Positions 22,009-34,168 of a DNA stretch of 64,000 bases are shown here, in pieces. Source of the stretch: Cantharellus purpuraceus (taxonomy: Eukaryota > Basidiomycota > Agaricomycetes > Cantharellales > Hydnaceae). A program made the translations under genes and the position numbers. Within the stretch, counting starts at the first letter, position 1. Each line of letters starts with the position of its first letter. Location of the stretch: assembly GCA_025174535.1 (NCBI GenBank), contig JALBUN010000001.1, positions 1,550,001-1,614,000 of the forward strand, written 5' to 3'. The notes under the pieces are model-generated. The model had not been told where the DNA came from and did no database searches. It was given only the letters and a program-made list of their open reading frames with translations.

Positions 22009-23484
22009 TCACTTCTTCCTGTTGTTTTGCATTGCGAGGATCTGCACCAAGCGTATGCTGATACCGCCATGTGAGGAGACAGCATAGCAAGTCAATGTCA
22101 AGAACTCACAAGATATTCAACATATCAAGCTCCAAAGAAATGCTCTCTTTGAGAGGATCGCGTTTTATCAGCCCGTCTTCTGCCATACGAGCGTGCTGGA
22201 GAATTTTCTGTGTGCTGAGAGAATGTGACGCGTCAGAATTCCTTCGAGGCGAACCACTGAATGAACATACTCATAGAGCACAAAACCACCGAAAACGGCA
22301 AGTCCTCCATACAGCGCTGTAGGCGACGAATGTGTGAGAGACAAGAATAGGCACATAATAAGGAACCTACAGATGGATTCCGCGAACGCTAGACTTCGCA
22401 CACCGAGAGGGAGCACCATTGGGGCTAAAGAACTCAATGCCACGACAGTCACACCTGGCATTTTCATGCTCAGAGAGACATCTTATGAATCACAGGAACA
22501 ATAATACAGACCGGCAAGAAGTGGCCCTCCCATATAAAGATACTTGTCGTTCGTCGCTGTAGCTCCTACATAACTGAGCGAACCAACAACCCCACACGTG
22601 TATAATGCAGCACGGGAGAGAACAGCCGGGCTAAAGAAGAAGAGAGGACTAAGAGTGGCAGCTTGGCACGCATTAAAGCCCTACATGGTGGTGAGAAATA
22701 ACAGCAGACACATGGCTACTGAACTCACCAGCCAGAATAAGTGCTTCTGAGCACTGTTTTCAGGGGGGGTGTAGAAAACACCCATCATTGTCCCTATGCT
22801 ACCGCTAAATACACGCCTTCAGTAACAAACGTAGGTACATGCTGACAGTTGGAACTTACACCAAACTTATACCGAGCACCAGCCCTGCGAGAAATATGCA
22901 TTAGTACTCAGCCATCAGCAGCGACCTGGGCTACTACCACCAGTCATATAGGAAGCGTGAACTCACATGGATTGGCAGACATTATGCGCACCGCGGCTCC
23001 ACTGTTGAAAAGGCCCCGAGCAGCAAGGGCTGTTAGAGCCAGACCGCCACCTGTATATTGGAACGCCTCGTGGAGGTACTCCCTTTCGAACGCAGAGAGT
23101 GCATCGCGCTTGTCGCGATTGAAGAAAGCTTCTAAAACAATGACAGCCCCCCCAACTGTTGCCTATACACCAATAGTCCAGATATTGTCAAGCCACTGCC
23201 GTTGTAGACATTTGACGGGAGCGCACCGCTGTGATGGCATAACGTTTCCAACTCTCGGACTGAGATGGGCGACTCAGAGCAGGTGTTTCAGTGACAATCC
23301 CTCGTCTAGCGGAAATCTTTGGTACTAGGAAGCTAGACTTCAGGCCAGACCTCACTGGGGGTGCGAAAGACGAGGCCAAAAGCCTCGCAGGACGAGGAGA
23401 TGTACATAGATGGCGAGAGGAGAATGCGTTATGGAAACTCGGTCGAAATGCAGAACTTGTCAGACGGACGGTCAAGGAGGCCAT
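22009..23484 (-). CDS. Mitochondrial inner-membrane BAX-inhibitor family protein (GHITM/MICS1-like)
   Basis: Eight or nine short exons. The N-terminus is Arg/Ser-rich with no acidic residues for about 30 residues (a mitochondrial presequence, starting MASLTVRLTSSAFRP). Then come ALSAFEREYLHEAFQYTGGG, LALTALAARGLF, GTMMGVFYTPPENSAQKHL, LSPLFFFSPAVLSRAALY, NDKYLYMGGPLL, GVTVVALSSLAPMVLP, the family signature VLYDTQKILQHARMAE and the terminal ISLELDMLNIFIRLVQIL. This is the TMBIM5/GHITM branch of the Bax-inhibitor-1 family, linked in animals to cristae structure and mitochondrial cation transport. The stop is 221 bp from the DCAF11 start. Confidence 0.9.
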
Positions 23485-23884
23485 GAGTGGCGGATGAAGG
23501 TTGTGCGGATGATGTAATGACATGATACAAAGTACCAGTAACCTCGACTTTTGAAACCTCTCTTTCCGGCGCTTCCTACATATGTAGGTTACTAGCATCA
23601 TAACAAGCTCCTACGATCAGAAAAATATTCATCCGACCAGTGAGCATTACATTGGAGCAGTGATTACTACTGTTCCTATTGGAGGTTTCTGTTGCAGGTG
23701 TGACTAGTGAGCGTAGTGCCAGCCATTGGTACTAGTCGCTTGCTATGTTATAGTAATCCGCTGGTGCTACAACAATCTTGATACATATGCACGTATGCCC
23801 ACAAGAAACAAGTTAACTAATAGCTTAGCTTCAAATATGCCCCCCCCTCTGAAAAAAAAAAAACCGCCAAACAGCAAAAGGCTG
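23485..23884. other. Intergenic, no gene seen
   Basis: Upstream of the GHITM gene and downstream of the TBL1 gene. It holds a C-run plus A-run (about 23841-23863, CCCCCCC then A12) close to the TBL1 stop, and no convincing ORF. Confidence 0.5.
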
Positions 23885-26322
23885 TCAACTTGATGAAGTA
23901 ATATCATGTGCGAGTTCTGGTATCCTTGTGGTGTCGACAATCCCCACTATCTTTGACTTCATGCACATGGCCAGTCGGCGCCCACCGATTTTCTGCCAGT
24001 TGACATCGTAGATGGGTCCTGCGCCAGGTCCGGTAGCTGGCCAACGCCACACTTTGTTTCCAGTCTGAGTATAAACAATAGAAATAATGAGTAATGTCCG
24101 AATTGCCGCAGATGAAGAACTAACTGCAGTGTTATAAATGTATAAGTATCCGTCTTCGCTTCCCGTGGCTACAAATCGTCCTTCTGGGCTGAAGGTGATG
24201 GAAAATAAAGGCTTTGTGTTTTCAGCAAACACACGAAGGCATGTTCCGCGGGACGCATCCCATAAACGTGCGGTTTTATCAAAAGAACAGCTGCGATGCC
24301 GGTTATATGGAGTTTAATACCAACACGCAAGAACACATACGTGGCCAAAAGCGTTTCGGTGTCATCATTTTCTGTGGGACACCATCGAATTGCACCAACA
24401 GGGTTGGTGTGGCCACTTAATACAAATTTAGCTGGATATTTGCTCGCCAACTCGGCTTCAGTTAGACCGTGGTCTGGCACTGCTATGCTGCCATCAGGGT
24501 TTGTCCAAGCGTCACTTAGCCATATCCGTGCAGTGAAATCATCTGAACAAGACGCAAGAATGGTCTTGTGCTTGTTGAATTTGACTTGATTGACTTCGTT
24601 CGTATGGCCACTTGGAAGGCATAGCATTTCAACACCCTAAATGATTGTAGCGAAATGACAGGACTGACATGAACGTTCTGATTGCTTGCTTCGACGATAA
24701 GGACACAAGGTGGATTGCCCTGTTCGCTGAACATGTAGCAAATGTCGACTCATCCAGCCAGTCGACGTCCAAACAGCCTGCTATTTGGAGTGAGATTGCT
24801 GTTGTGGTTGTTTAAAAAAATGCATACTGGTGTGAACTTTGAACTGCATCTGCAACTTTCGTGTTGCGACATCCCACACACAGGCTGTCCCGTCTAGACT
24901 GGCACTCAAGAGCCATTTCCCGGATTTTGAAAATTGAACAGAAAATATCGGACCCTTGACGAGAGGAGACCCATCAGTACCGGATCATGTCGACAGGGGT
25001 CCATCGCTCCGTAAAACGGACGAACCGACTTGTTAAATTTCTACGGCGAGGTGGACTACGCTCGGAAAGATAGATTGCGGACGGATTCTGCTACTCACCG
25101 AATGATGAATCTGTGTCATGTAAGGTTCTCCAGATGCTCGCCATATGCGGAGTAGACGATCATAAGAACCTGTGGCTAAGAAGGTACCGTCGGCATTCCA
25201 ATCAAGACTAGTTATGTCAGGTTGGTCAGATTTAGGCTGGTGACGCAAGATATGAGGTCCTGGGCGCGAGTACTGTGCATCTGGAGGGGAAATTGGAAAC
25301 GGAGAATCGGGGGGAACATAATGACGGATATTCGCTTTGATGTCTTCCCAAGTCCATATTCTGACAGTGGCATCCTTGGAACTTAAGTGGAAAATCGCGT
25401 GAGTTGAAACTCATAACATTAATATGGCACATTTAGCGAACCCAGTTGCCAGCAAGTTTGGATGTGCTGGATTCCACGCAGCACCAAAGACCTGCTCGCA
25501 GATGTGTGAACCATTCGACCTCGAGATCGTTACTGTTGCATATTTACCTCAGCTTCATGTCCCTGCAAGAGGGTAACGGGGTTTGAAGGTTCTTCAATCT
25601 TGGATATTCGAGGCGGCTCTGGGGGTTCATTGTCTGGGGGCGCTGCATTGTCGCGCTTGAGGGACATGCTGTTGTCCACCTCCATATCTTCGTCGTGATC
25701 TGCTGTATGATTCACTGCTTTCGAGGGACCTGCTCTATAGACTGAGCCAGAAGAATAGACTTCAAGTTCATATGATGTGCTACTGTACCACTCACCTGGT
25801 TCGTCTGGATGCATTTCCACATCCTCGGTACGGATTCTTTTTTCTGCGCGAGTATCGACTGATACCTTGGGGCTAGCCTTGCGTTTCTGTACAGTCCCAA
25901 CCTCGTGGGCGGTGCCATTAACGTGAGGCGGGGGAAATAGCTCAGAACGAGGGCTAGCAGATATAGAAGCCGGGGTGTGCTGTCGTCGCGGAGGACGTAC
26001 AGAGCACACATGAGGCACAAGAAGCGAAAACGATGCGGTGCATTTTGCAGCATTGGCATCAAGTTTCCAATGTGCCTCGACCTCAGTATATAGAAGGGCT
26101 TTTGAAAGAAGGTCAACAAGTTCTCCGCGTCTGATAGGAGTCTTTGCATGAGGTGATAAGTCAAGACGCCCCTCTGTCCTGAGTGCAAAAGACGAGTGCT
26201 GAAATCCTTTGATGGTAAATGCGTGCGTTAGAATGGTAAGTGGTCATGTACAAAACATGCCTACCAGAATCCTGCAGGTACGCGTACACAAGGCAATTTA
26301 CCTCGTCAGCTGTGATTTGCAT
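23885..26322 (-). CDS. TBL1/Sif2-like WD40 corepressor subunit
   Basis: Multi-exon. The N-terminal LisH reads MQITADEVNCLVYAYLQDSGF (the TBL1 family start), followed by the F-box-like segment IRRGELVDLLSKALLYTEVEAHW and FSLLVPHVC. A 100-residue disordered linker rich in Pro, Ser and acidic residues contains KRKASPKV and EKRIR, possible nuclear signals. WD repeats then include LLQGHEAEV, DITSLDWNADGTFLATGSYDRLLRIW, LSGHTNPVGAIRW, GHTNEVNQVKFN, ASCSDDFTARIW and FSITFSPEGRFVATGSEDGYLYIYNT. Family members act in SET3C or NCoR-type histone deacetylase complexes. The last repeat is diverged (RWPATGPGAGPIYDVNW) but present. Confidence 0.9.
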
Positions 26323-28062
26323 TGCAGGCGTCATATTTCACGCAGAAAACACGAGCAGGGTCAGCTAGAAAATAGACCACAAAGCCCCAGTATTCAAATA
26401 CACCCGGACGAGGAGAACGTTTGGTCCAGAATTGTGTAGCGGAGGTTGAATTTTCTGGCATCTTATGAACTTTTTTGTCTGATCATGCACCTTGGTTCCA
26501 CAAACTGCGATACCTCTTTCGACAATACAAACACAAGAATGATACTTGGAGAGAATTTTACACACTGGCTGTGGACATAGACGATCACTGTTGCTTGGTT
26601 GTGGCACCTTGGGCTGCTAAAGTCAACACTGATATAATCTTAAAAAGCCGATGCCTTACTCTGGCTGCCGCTCGTAGTGTCAGCTGCAGTTTTGAAAATC
26701 TCGCCTTGCTTCTGTTGGGAGGTTCTCTACGTGACAATTGACCTGGCCATGACTAGACGGCTACTGATTTAACAGGCGTTTGTGTTTCAGGGCTTTGAGT
26801 TCTCGCGCCCTCCCCTCTGTCGCTAGGTCCCCTTTATATTCTGCGTGCACTGACCTATTGCCACGCGCTGCCACACGAACGCTCAATATCTCTCATTTCA
26901 CTGGAGCATCAGTCGGCACTCTAACCTACCAGCTGGGTTCTGCATTGTCAGCGACACGGACGGCATGTCTTGGTTTGAGCACCCCCCAAGTTACTTGACT
27001 TGGTCTTGAAGTCTTGAGGGAGGACTAGGGCGTCCCGTAGTTCCATGGGACTCGGAACGCTCGCATACGAAAAGGCTAGAGAAAACCTGGCTGGAAGATC
27101 TTCAAGGTCATTTCTTCAGCCCTCCTGTACCTGTCCGAAGCTCAATGTTGGATATCCAGTTTGGCTTCTTCACTGGCTAAAAAGAGTCGCGACAGAGTAG
27201 CGATTGAGCTGCCAATGAATGACAAGGGTTAATTGCAGGGTCTTGCAATGGGGAATACATGGTGATCTTTAGTAGTCGGCTGGCTGAGTTCTCCTAAAAT
27301 ATCACTCAACACGCCACGCGCCGTGTAGGACTTTTGTCCTTGTCAAAGATGCTCCATATTTCTCTGGATTTTGCAAAAGGTACATGAGCCTCTTGAAGGA
27401 GCCACATGTAGCCCCAATAAATTTGTGTTTTTTGGGGGCATCGGAAGCCAGGGATTCGAGGCTTATCACAGTATCATCTGACATATTTTGGAAGTGTATA
27501 AAACGGACTTGCCTGTTCCGTGTTCAAACGTTCATAAATGATGGCTCAAGTCGATGCATCGTTCGGCTGCTTGAGGCTGGTGCTTACGATCGATCAATGC
27601 AAGCAGTGATGAAGTCCAGTAGGGCAACAGCATCGATGCGCCTCAATAAGCGAGACGATTCAGAGTCTAGAGTGATACATACGATCGCAGTAGACCACTA
27701 TTGCAAAAGTGACACTAACATAATTATCAGTTTGTTACTTGGCGGGCAGCTTAAAGATGCTGTTTGTCATAAGTTTGTGATACAAAAAAAGACTAAGTTG
27801 CGGCTGAAGTGCTGAAGCGCTGAAGCAGGCCAAATGAACCAGCAGACTGAGAATGTAGCATTGTTCGACTGACAGAGGTTGAGAGTGTTGCGACAATTGT
27901 GCACACTGCAGATGCGAGTCAAGTCAGGATCTAAATTAGAGCTGAGAATGAAATTTGAACTGTGGCACCCACACCATCTGGTATAAAGGAGACGGTTCAT
28001 TTCTTGCTTCATTTGTCTCAACCTCATCTTTCGGAGGGATATTTTCAAGTTATCGGCATCCC
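26323..28062. other. 1.7 kb intergenic region, no confident gene
   Basis: Lies between the divergent TBL1 (minus) and SET (plus) genes. Open stretches are short and mutually overlapping. The longest, plus 26780-26998 (72 codons, Arg/Ser/Ala-rich), has no downstream continuation. Two stretches (about 26580-26690 and 27690-27760) weakly resemble each other and may be an eroded repeat. No RNA gene seen. Confidence 0.5.
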
Positions 28063-31000
28063 ATGTCTACCGACCTTGATCAAAATGCATCTCCCACGAA
28101 ACAAGCAGAGATTGAAGGTTGGATGGTTCTGGGTGGGTGCTATGCATTGTGCTATGTGCTGCGCTATGGGAATTTACTAAACAACAGTATGGGCCTGATA
28201 GTTCCATCGCCTACTCATGATTCGAATGAGTCACAGTCGTCTGAGGGAGAGATGACTGTAACAAAGAAACGGAAGGTCAGAAGACGTTCCCCACCCTCTA
28301 GGGTTGCCAAAAGTCCCAGGGTATCACCAAGCCAGCTTTCTGTGGAATCGACGCGTCCACAGCCATTCGGTACTCAAGAACGATACTCTAGTGGTATAAC
28401 AGGCACGAGTCAACCAACTGTTACGCGTACAGGGGTTTCTTGTAACGGTAGTGAAGTTGTAACAACCCCCAACTCTTCCATTCCGCGTGGCAACACAAGC
28501 AATTCGTTCCTCCCTTCAGGTGTGACGCGTCCCAGTGACCACTTTTCTGGTGTCTCTAGAGTTCCTAGGTCGATACAAAGATCCAGCATCTCAGCTTCAC
28601 AACCAAATCCCACTGGAAGCCACCTGAAGTCGAATAAGCAAAGCCATGATATGACTAGCTTTAACACTCGGGAAACATACCTCCCGTCCACCTCAGCGTC
28701 GTATAATGAGGGCCCAGGTTTAGGGGCTACGGCAAAACATTTCCCGGGGTCATCCTCGGATGAATTGCCCGATCCTGCTGCAATATTGCGTTCCTTGAGC
28801 AGTCACACCAGCAAGTCAAAGGACAAGGAAGTTAAAAAGAGCCATGGCAAGGAAATAGTTAGGAGGAAGATTAACTGTGGTATTGCACACAATTAATTTT
28901 AAAGCCATCACTCATCACTTCTTTTCTGGTGTAAAATCTCAGCATCTAGCGTTGCATCGGATACCGGGCTTAACACATTCAATGCTAGAGATTTTAGTTC
29001 CAGTAAGTTCATCCTCCAATGCTAGTTTTAGCTCACTTTCTATTCTACAGATTCAGCGCCTGCAAATAAGTCTATGGTAGTTGACGACGACGTAATCATC
29101 ATATCCTCCGATTCCGAAGTCGAAGCGCAACTCACTGTTAAGAAGTCGAGGCCACGCTTTTCACAGCCATCTAGTGAGACAAATATGAAGGGATCTAGGA
29201 AAGCTAAACAACACGGGACTAAGGCGTTTTTGGCTGATTCTGATAATGCAATTGAGTTGGCGAGTGACCCTGATACTTCAACGTCAACTGCGGCTGAGCG
29301 AATCGAGGAGAGGATGTGTGGGCTCGCGGCTGGCCCTCTCCCTAGAGCTAAAGGATCTGGTTCGATCTCGCAATATTCGATCACTCCAAGTGCGCGTGAA
29401 CCAGTACCTTTACACCTAAAGCAATCCGACGTCGCTTCACAAACTACGAGCCCCATGCCTTTTGTTACAGCCAAGCGTGCCGTTGGCCCTCTTCCAGTCA
29501 ATGGATATTCGTCGGACCGCCGTCGGACCTCCAAGAGAGTCAAAGCACCCATAGGATCCCCGGATGGTATGAGGAAGGCATTGGCCAAGGCAGAGCCATC
29601 GCTTGCGGATGTGATCTCGATGTCCCTTGGAGGTAACCCTTTCATACAACCTGAAGAGCGCAAGCGAGCTCGGTCTTGTGACAGAATCCCTCGGCCGACG
29701 CAACAGACGTCAGCACCTCGACCCTCATCGAAGTTTGTACACTCTAATCAGAAGCTAGGGTCGCCGCCTGTGAATGTGGAGATCATTGACCTATGTAGTG
29801 ATTCGGACGACCTAATGAATGTCGACGATCCCGCTTCTGAGGCAGGTCCCTCGGGCAGTATCCAAGGTGTGGATTGGAATAGTGCCGGTACACAACCTGC
29901 AGGCATGATCTCAGGTCACCTTCTATCTGTCTTCTCCGCTCCACGTGAATCCACACCGCCCACTATTCCGACTTCGAGTCTCCCAACTACATCACCTTCA
30001 CGCCATCCCCTCTTTCTGCCATTTTCCGAAGATCTCGATAGTGCTACTCTTGGGGATGGAACGCATAATGCGGGACCCGAGTATACGAGCTTCCCCAATG
30101 CTACTTCTCTGTTGCACGGCGATGCCTTTGAAGACAATTCAGTAGTCTCAAGTGTTCATGGACCATCCCCAAGGTCGAGTACGAGGTCGTTGATCGTTGA
30201 AGTGGCATCTAGATCCTCAAATGAGGAATCGTACAGGACAAGCCCCCCGAGTTCTTTGGTAGGTTCAAAACTATCCAGACCTCGCAATCGCTCGGCAGAA
30301 AGTCCAGTTCAGAATTTCGTGCCATCCGTCTCTGAGGTACATCTCCACACCCCCATGGATTCTACGCAGCAGGAAAATGTACGTCCCAAACAATTCGGCG
30401 GTGACGGTGATTATTTTAATGTCTCTTTCAGGTTACTTGGCCTGGTGAAGGAGACGACACTTCACACGAAACACTATCCGAAGTGAGTCATTTCTCTCCC
30501 TCATTCACGTTTTCCCGACATAGTGTGTGCCAGGGCACACTCGCTGTAAACAGCGGCACTCGCAACTCTGCCAGTGAGCGAGCATCATCAGCAACGTCCT
30601 CTGGCATGGATCTATCCATTGCTATGCAGATGCAGAATGACTCATTGAGACAATCATTGAGCCGACCAATTCAGCGTGCTCGGAAAACAACGAGGAAGGA
30701 CACTAAGCAGCTGAGTTTAAACAACGCACTAACCAACCGTAATTCTACGACATCAGAGACCAAGAGCATTGAAGTGAGTAATACTTTGTGTTCATAGATT
30801 CAATATGAGTGATGGCGAGGGACGCGTATCCAGACACACAAGGACGCAGCAGTAGCAGCACCATCTACTGGACGTGTCTTAGCCGTCAAGGAGCCGGACT
30901 TCTCGAAATTGCGTGCGGAGGTTCCTGGCACTCTTTCTACTGATGATAATCTTTCTGTGAAAATTAAGTGGCCTGCAGAGAAAGTGCCGATTGAGCTGCA

Positions 31001-32358
31001 CGAGATGATCAATCGTCTCCCCCTCAACTATCATTATAATGCACAGATGAAACATGTCTTCGAAGCAATGATGGAAGAGAATACCGCAGATGACGAACCA
31101 ACCTCACCACGCATTGGGATCTGTGGTCGAAAGGGCGGTCCTGTTACACCACCATGGGAGTTCTACTACACCAACAAGATTTTTCATGGTGAAGGTGTTC
31201 CGCGTTCGAACAAGAAGGCTCTCAAAGGCTGCAATTGTATAGGGCCATGTAACCCAAAATCAAAGACCTGTGCCTGTGTCAAGAGACAACTGGCATGGAC
31301 AGGATATGACAAGAGTGTCAAGGGGTTCCTTTACAATCAGAAGGGCAAGCTTCTCGACCCCAGTTATCCTGTTTTTGAATGCAACGATGCGTGCGAGTGC
31401 TCAGACAGTTGTGTGAATAGGGTTAGAGGCTGTATTTACTTTCTGTGACTCTTCTGACACACATCAACTAGGTCATCCAGCATGGTCGTCAGCATGCCAT
31501 TTCGATTGTGCTTACTCAAAACAAAGGCTGGGGTAAGTTGTATGATTAATCAGATATCTATGACTGACATTAAACCTCAGGTGTCTTTGCCGACGAGAAA
31601 ATCCCGCGGGGAACTTATCTGGGTATCTATGCTGGGGAAATGATCCTTGAGTCTGAAGCAGATGAGCGGGGAAGGTGAGCTATATACCAGTCGCGATTGA
31701 TAATGATTGATGGCGTCCCAGGATGTATGATAAGTTTGGCAGGACTTATTTGTTTGACATGGATTTTTACCATTTGCGCAAATTGGATGAAGACGAGCAG
31801 AAGAGATCGGATAACACTCACTCATCTCAAGAAGCAGAGCGATTCTCAAGCACATATACCATTGATGCGTTCCACGTCGGTAACGTGAGTTGATAGCATA
31901 TCCTTCTGTAGTGTTACTTCACATCATTCATGCCCTTGTCCACGTCTAGTTCACTCGGTTTCTTGTACGCCCAGGTGTTTATCTTGTCTATTCGGTACTA
32001 AATTAACAACCCCCAAAGAACCATTCATGTGATCCGAATTGCCAAATCACGGCAAGCTATGTGAACGAACCAGACCTACGCAAGCCAATCTTGACCATAT
32101 ATACTTGTCGCGAAGTGCGTCAGGGCGAAGAACTCACTTTCGCCTATTTCGGAAACGATGTCGAGGAGCAGGAGGAAGCAGCAATAGATGAACACGGGCA
32201 ACAAAAAGTCAAAGTGGTATGTCCTGGCTGTAATCCTGATGATTGGCAGATTGTTTGACACCTTGTGATAGCCTGGAGGACCTTCCACTCATCAAAATCA
32301 AGCAGTTCACAGACCATGTTTGTGTGGAGCTGCAAACTGTCGTGGAGCTATGTTTTGA
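28063..32358 (+). CDS. SET-domain histone H3K9 methyltransferase (SUV39/Clr4 type)
   Basis: Twelve exons, 1233 residues: 28063-28879, 28943-29002, 29051-30378, 30432-30482, 30534-30773, 30834-31421, 31472-31532, 31581-31674, 31722-31884, 31950-31964, 32019-32216, 32272-32358. About 850 N-terminal residues are disordered, with two SUMO-interaction-like motifs (VIIISSDSE, VEIIDLCSDSDD) and basic clusters. The C-terminus holds a nine-cysteine pre-SET (GCNCIGPCNPKSKTCAC ... ECNDACECSDSC), the SET motifs GWGVFADEKI, FTRFLNHSCDPNC and ELTFAYFG, and the post-SET CLCGAANCRG. No chromodomain is visible. The cysteine layout is that of H3K9 methyltransferases that nucleate heterochromatin. A 15-nt exon encodes FTRFL. 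The first intron phase and start Met are less certain. Confidence 0.88.
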
Positions 32359-32694
32359 AGTAGTCTTGTTGATAGCCGTCACTATGCAACAGCCTCCCAC
32401 CTTGCGCTGTTTATCCCATCCTTTATCTGTCTTGCTGTATACGGATACTTGTTCATCAACAAGATCATCTCTGATGATGTTGACGGAGATTAGCTCTCCC
32501 CGTAATAACTAAGAGTCCCAAGGGTCATCTGTATTGACAAGATCTATTCTGACATACAATGGCCATTAAAGGGTCCGAGTGAGAGTGAATGGACAAAGTA
32601 AAACGAGCAGCAGTCACGAGCATGTGGGGTTTAGTGTCAGGCAAGTGAAATGCAATGATAAATAGGTAGGGAGGGAAGTTATAATGAACCGTGC
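32359..32694. other. Convergent intergenic region
   Basis: Separates the stops of the SET gene (plus) and the tetraspan gene (minus). No ORF or RNA gene seen; presumably 3' untranslated sequence of both. Confidence 0.5.
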
Positions 32695-34168
32695 CTAGCG
32701 CGGAGCATAGAAATTATCATAATTGCCACCTGCATACTGTTGCGCTTGAGGTGTAGGTGTCATCCGGGGAGTTTTACGATGGAACGAGCCTTCGGCTATG
32801 TCACGCGTCCAACGGACGAGCGACAATGGGGATTAAGAAAATCAGATCCCATGGTTCGTACCCCTCCTTCCATGTATAGGCTCACTGACCAGGATGTGTC
32901 AGACTAGGCGCAGGTCTGTCCATGACCGGTGCAGCATTGCTGTAGTACGGATCATCGTACGCATTGTGGTACGCAGGTGTGGGGGCGGGAGACATTGTAC
33001 GAGCGGCGGTGGGGTACAATGTGGCATCGGAGGGTTGGCGTTGTGGGGCAGGGTACCCAGTCGAATCACTGTACGATTGCTGTGGGTATGGTTGTGCCTT
33101 CTCGAATCCAACGGTTTCCATGCTATCGCGTTCATCCCATGCGTCTCCCCCACGTGCCATATCATGCATACCGATATGGTCTGGTGGGAGGAAAGACGGG
33201 TGAGCCCCATTGTTCGGGCCAGGATAAGAATTGAGGGAATAAAGGGAGTAGTACTTTGAGTGATCGGCACGCTGGCTGGAACCATATCCAGAGACGACAA
33301 AGAAAAGGTAGGCCTTTGTCACAGTAAATCAAACCTGGACGAGATAAAGGGATGTAAATGACTTACATGGAAGACGGCGAGAATGACCCATAGACCACCT
33401 AATGTGCCTACCCCAACCCATGTGAAGATGTTGCAGAGCAGTTTTCCTTCAGAATCGGAACCTGTTAGTGCTGTCGCTGTAGTACTGTCCGGGAGTCAGC
33501 ATGAGCGCCAAGTAATCAGAGAGGATCATACCTAGTGTCGGTAGGGAAGAAAGACTTGACGCATTGTGCAGCGGCAGTGTTGTGCTTTGAGGCAGAAATG
33601 CCGATGAAGACTGCGGAGAAAGAGAATATTCCTGTGATGATGAACAGATGAAGAGTGGTGTAACGTCGAAATATGATGGTTGATTCCTGAACAAAGCATA
33701 AGGACGCTTCTTGTGATCCGTGGACAAGACGTACTCTGATTACGCCTAAAAATCCGAAGAGCTGTATTCCTGCAGCCACAAAGCACAACGCGGCGAAGAC
33801 GATAGGCACGAAGCCAGGAACTGACGCTCCAACGACTGCAATGAATCATGAGCGCCCTGTGGTTGCTGTGATAGTGGAAAAGGACACGCACTAGGGGGAG
33901 TGACCAAGGCTAATATGCCTGCCGTAGCGGAGACCACTAATTGTTCTGAGAGGGTGGTGAAAATGCCAGCGTTGATGAGTGGAATGGCGCAACAACAGTA
34001 TTCTTTGATGACCCGCATGGCGGGCGATAATTTGAAGGAGAAGATTTGGAGGCCGAGTGAGTGTAGGGTGGTATAGGGGATGAAAGGTCGGCTGTGCAAG
34101 CAACACCCGAGACGTGAGAAGACACAACACCAAGCAGTGGCTGACTCAGCCTCTTTGTTGCGTACCAT
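32695..34168 (-). CDS. Tetraspan fungal plasma-membrane protein
   Basis: Multi-exon. N-terminus MVRNKEAESATAWCCVFSR, then CCLHSRPFIPYTTLHSLGL. Four hydrophobic spans: YCCCAIPLINAGIFTTL with the following stretch, FVPIVFAALCFVAAGIQLFGFLG, TTLHLFIITGIFSFSAVFIGI, and the GTLGGLWVILAVF span leading to AYLFFVVSGYG. The roughly 140-residue tail is Pro/Ser/Tyr-rich (PPDHIGMHDM, PYPQQSYSDS) and ends NYDNFYAPR after a last intron. The layout matches an uncharacterised basidiomycete family resembling tetraspanins or Sur7-type proteins. Function unknown. Its ATG overlaps the ATG of the divergent ML gene. Confidence 0.75.

Noticed and set aside
26780..26998. 72-codon Arg/Ser/Ala-rich ORF that could be a mitochondrial presequence exon
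   Set aside because: No downstream exon in any frame continues it and the surrounding sequence looks eroded.
27955..28062. Upstream start (MNCGTHTIW...) for the methyltransferase gene
   Set aside because: The extension is hydrophobic and unlike the disordered N-terminus. The ATG at 28063 gives a polar start, though this cannot be proved without transcripts.
32217..32258. Reading the SET gene straight to the stop at 32258 (VVCPGCNPDDW)
   Set aside because: A 55-nt consensus intron (32217-32271) instead yields the canonical post-SET motif CLCGAANCRG before the stop at 32358.
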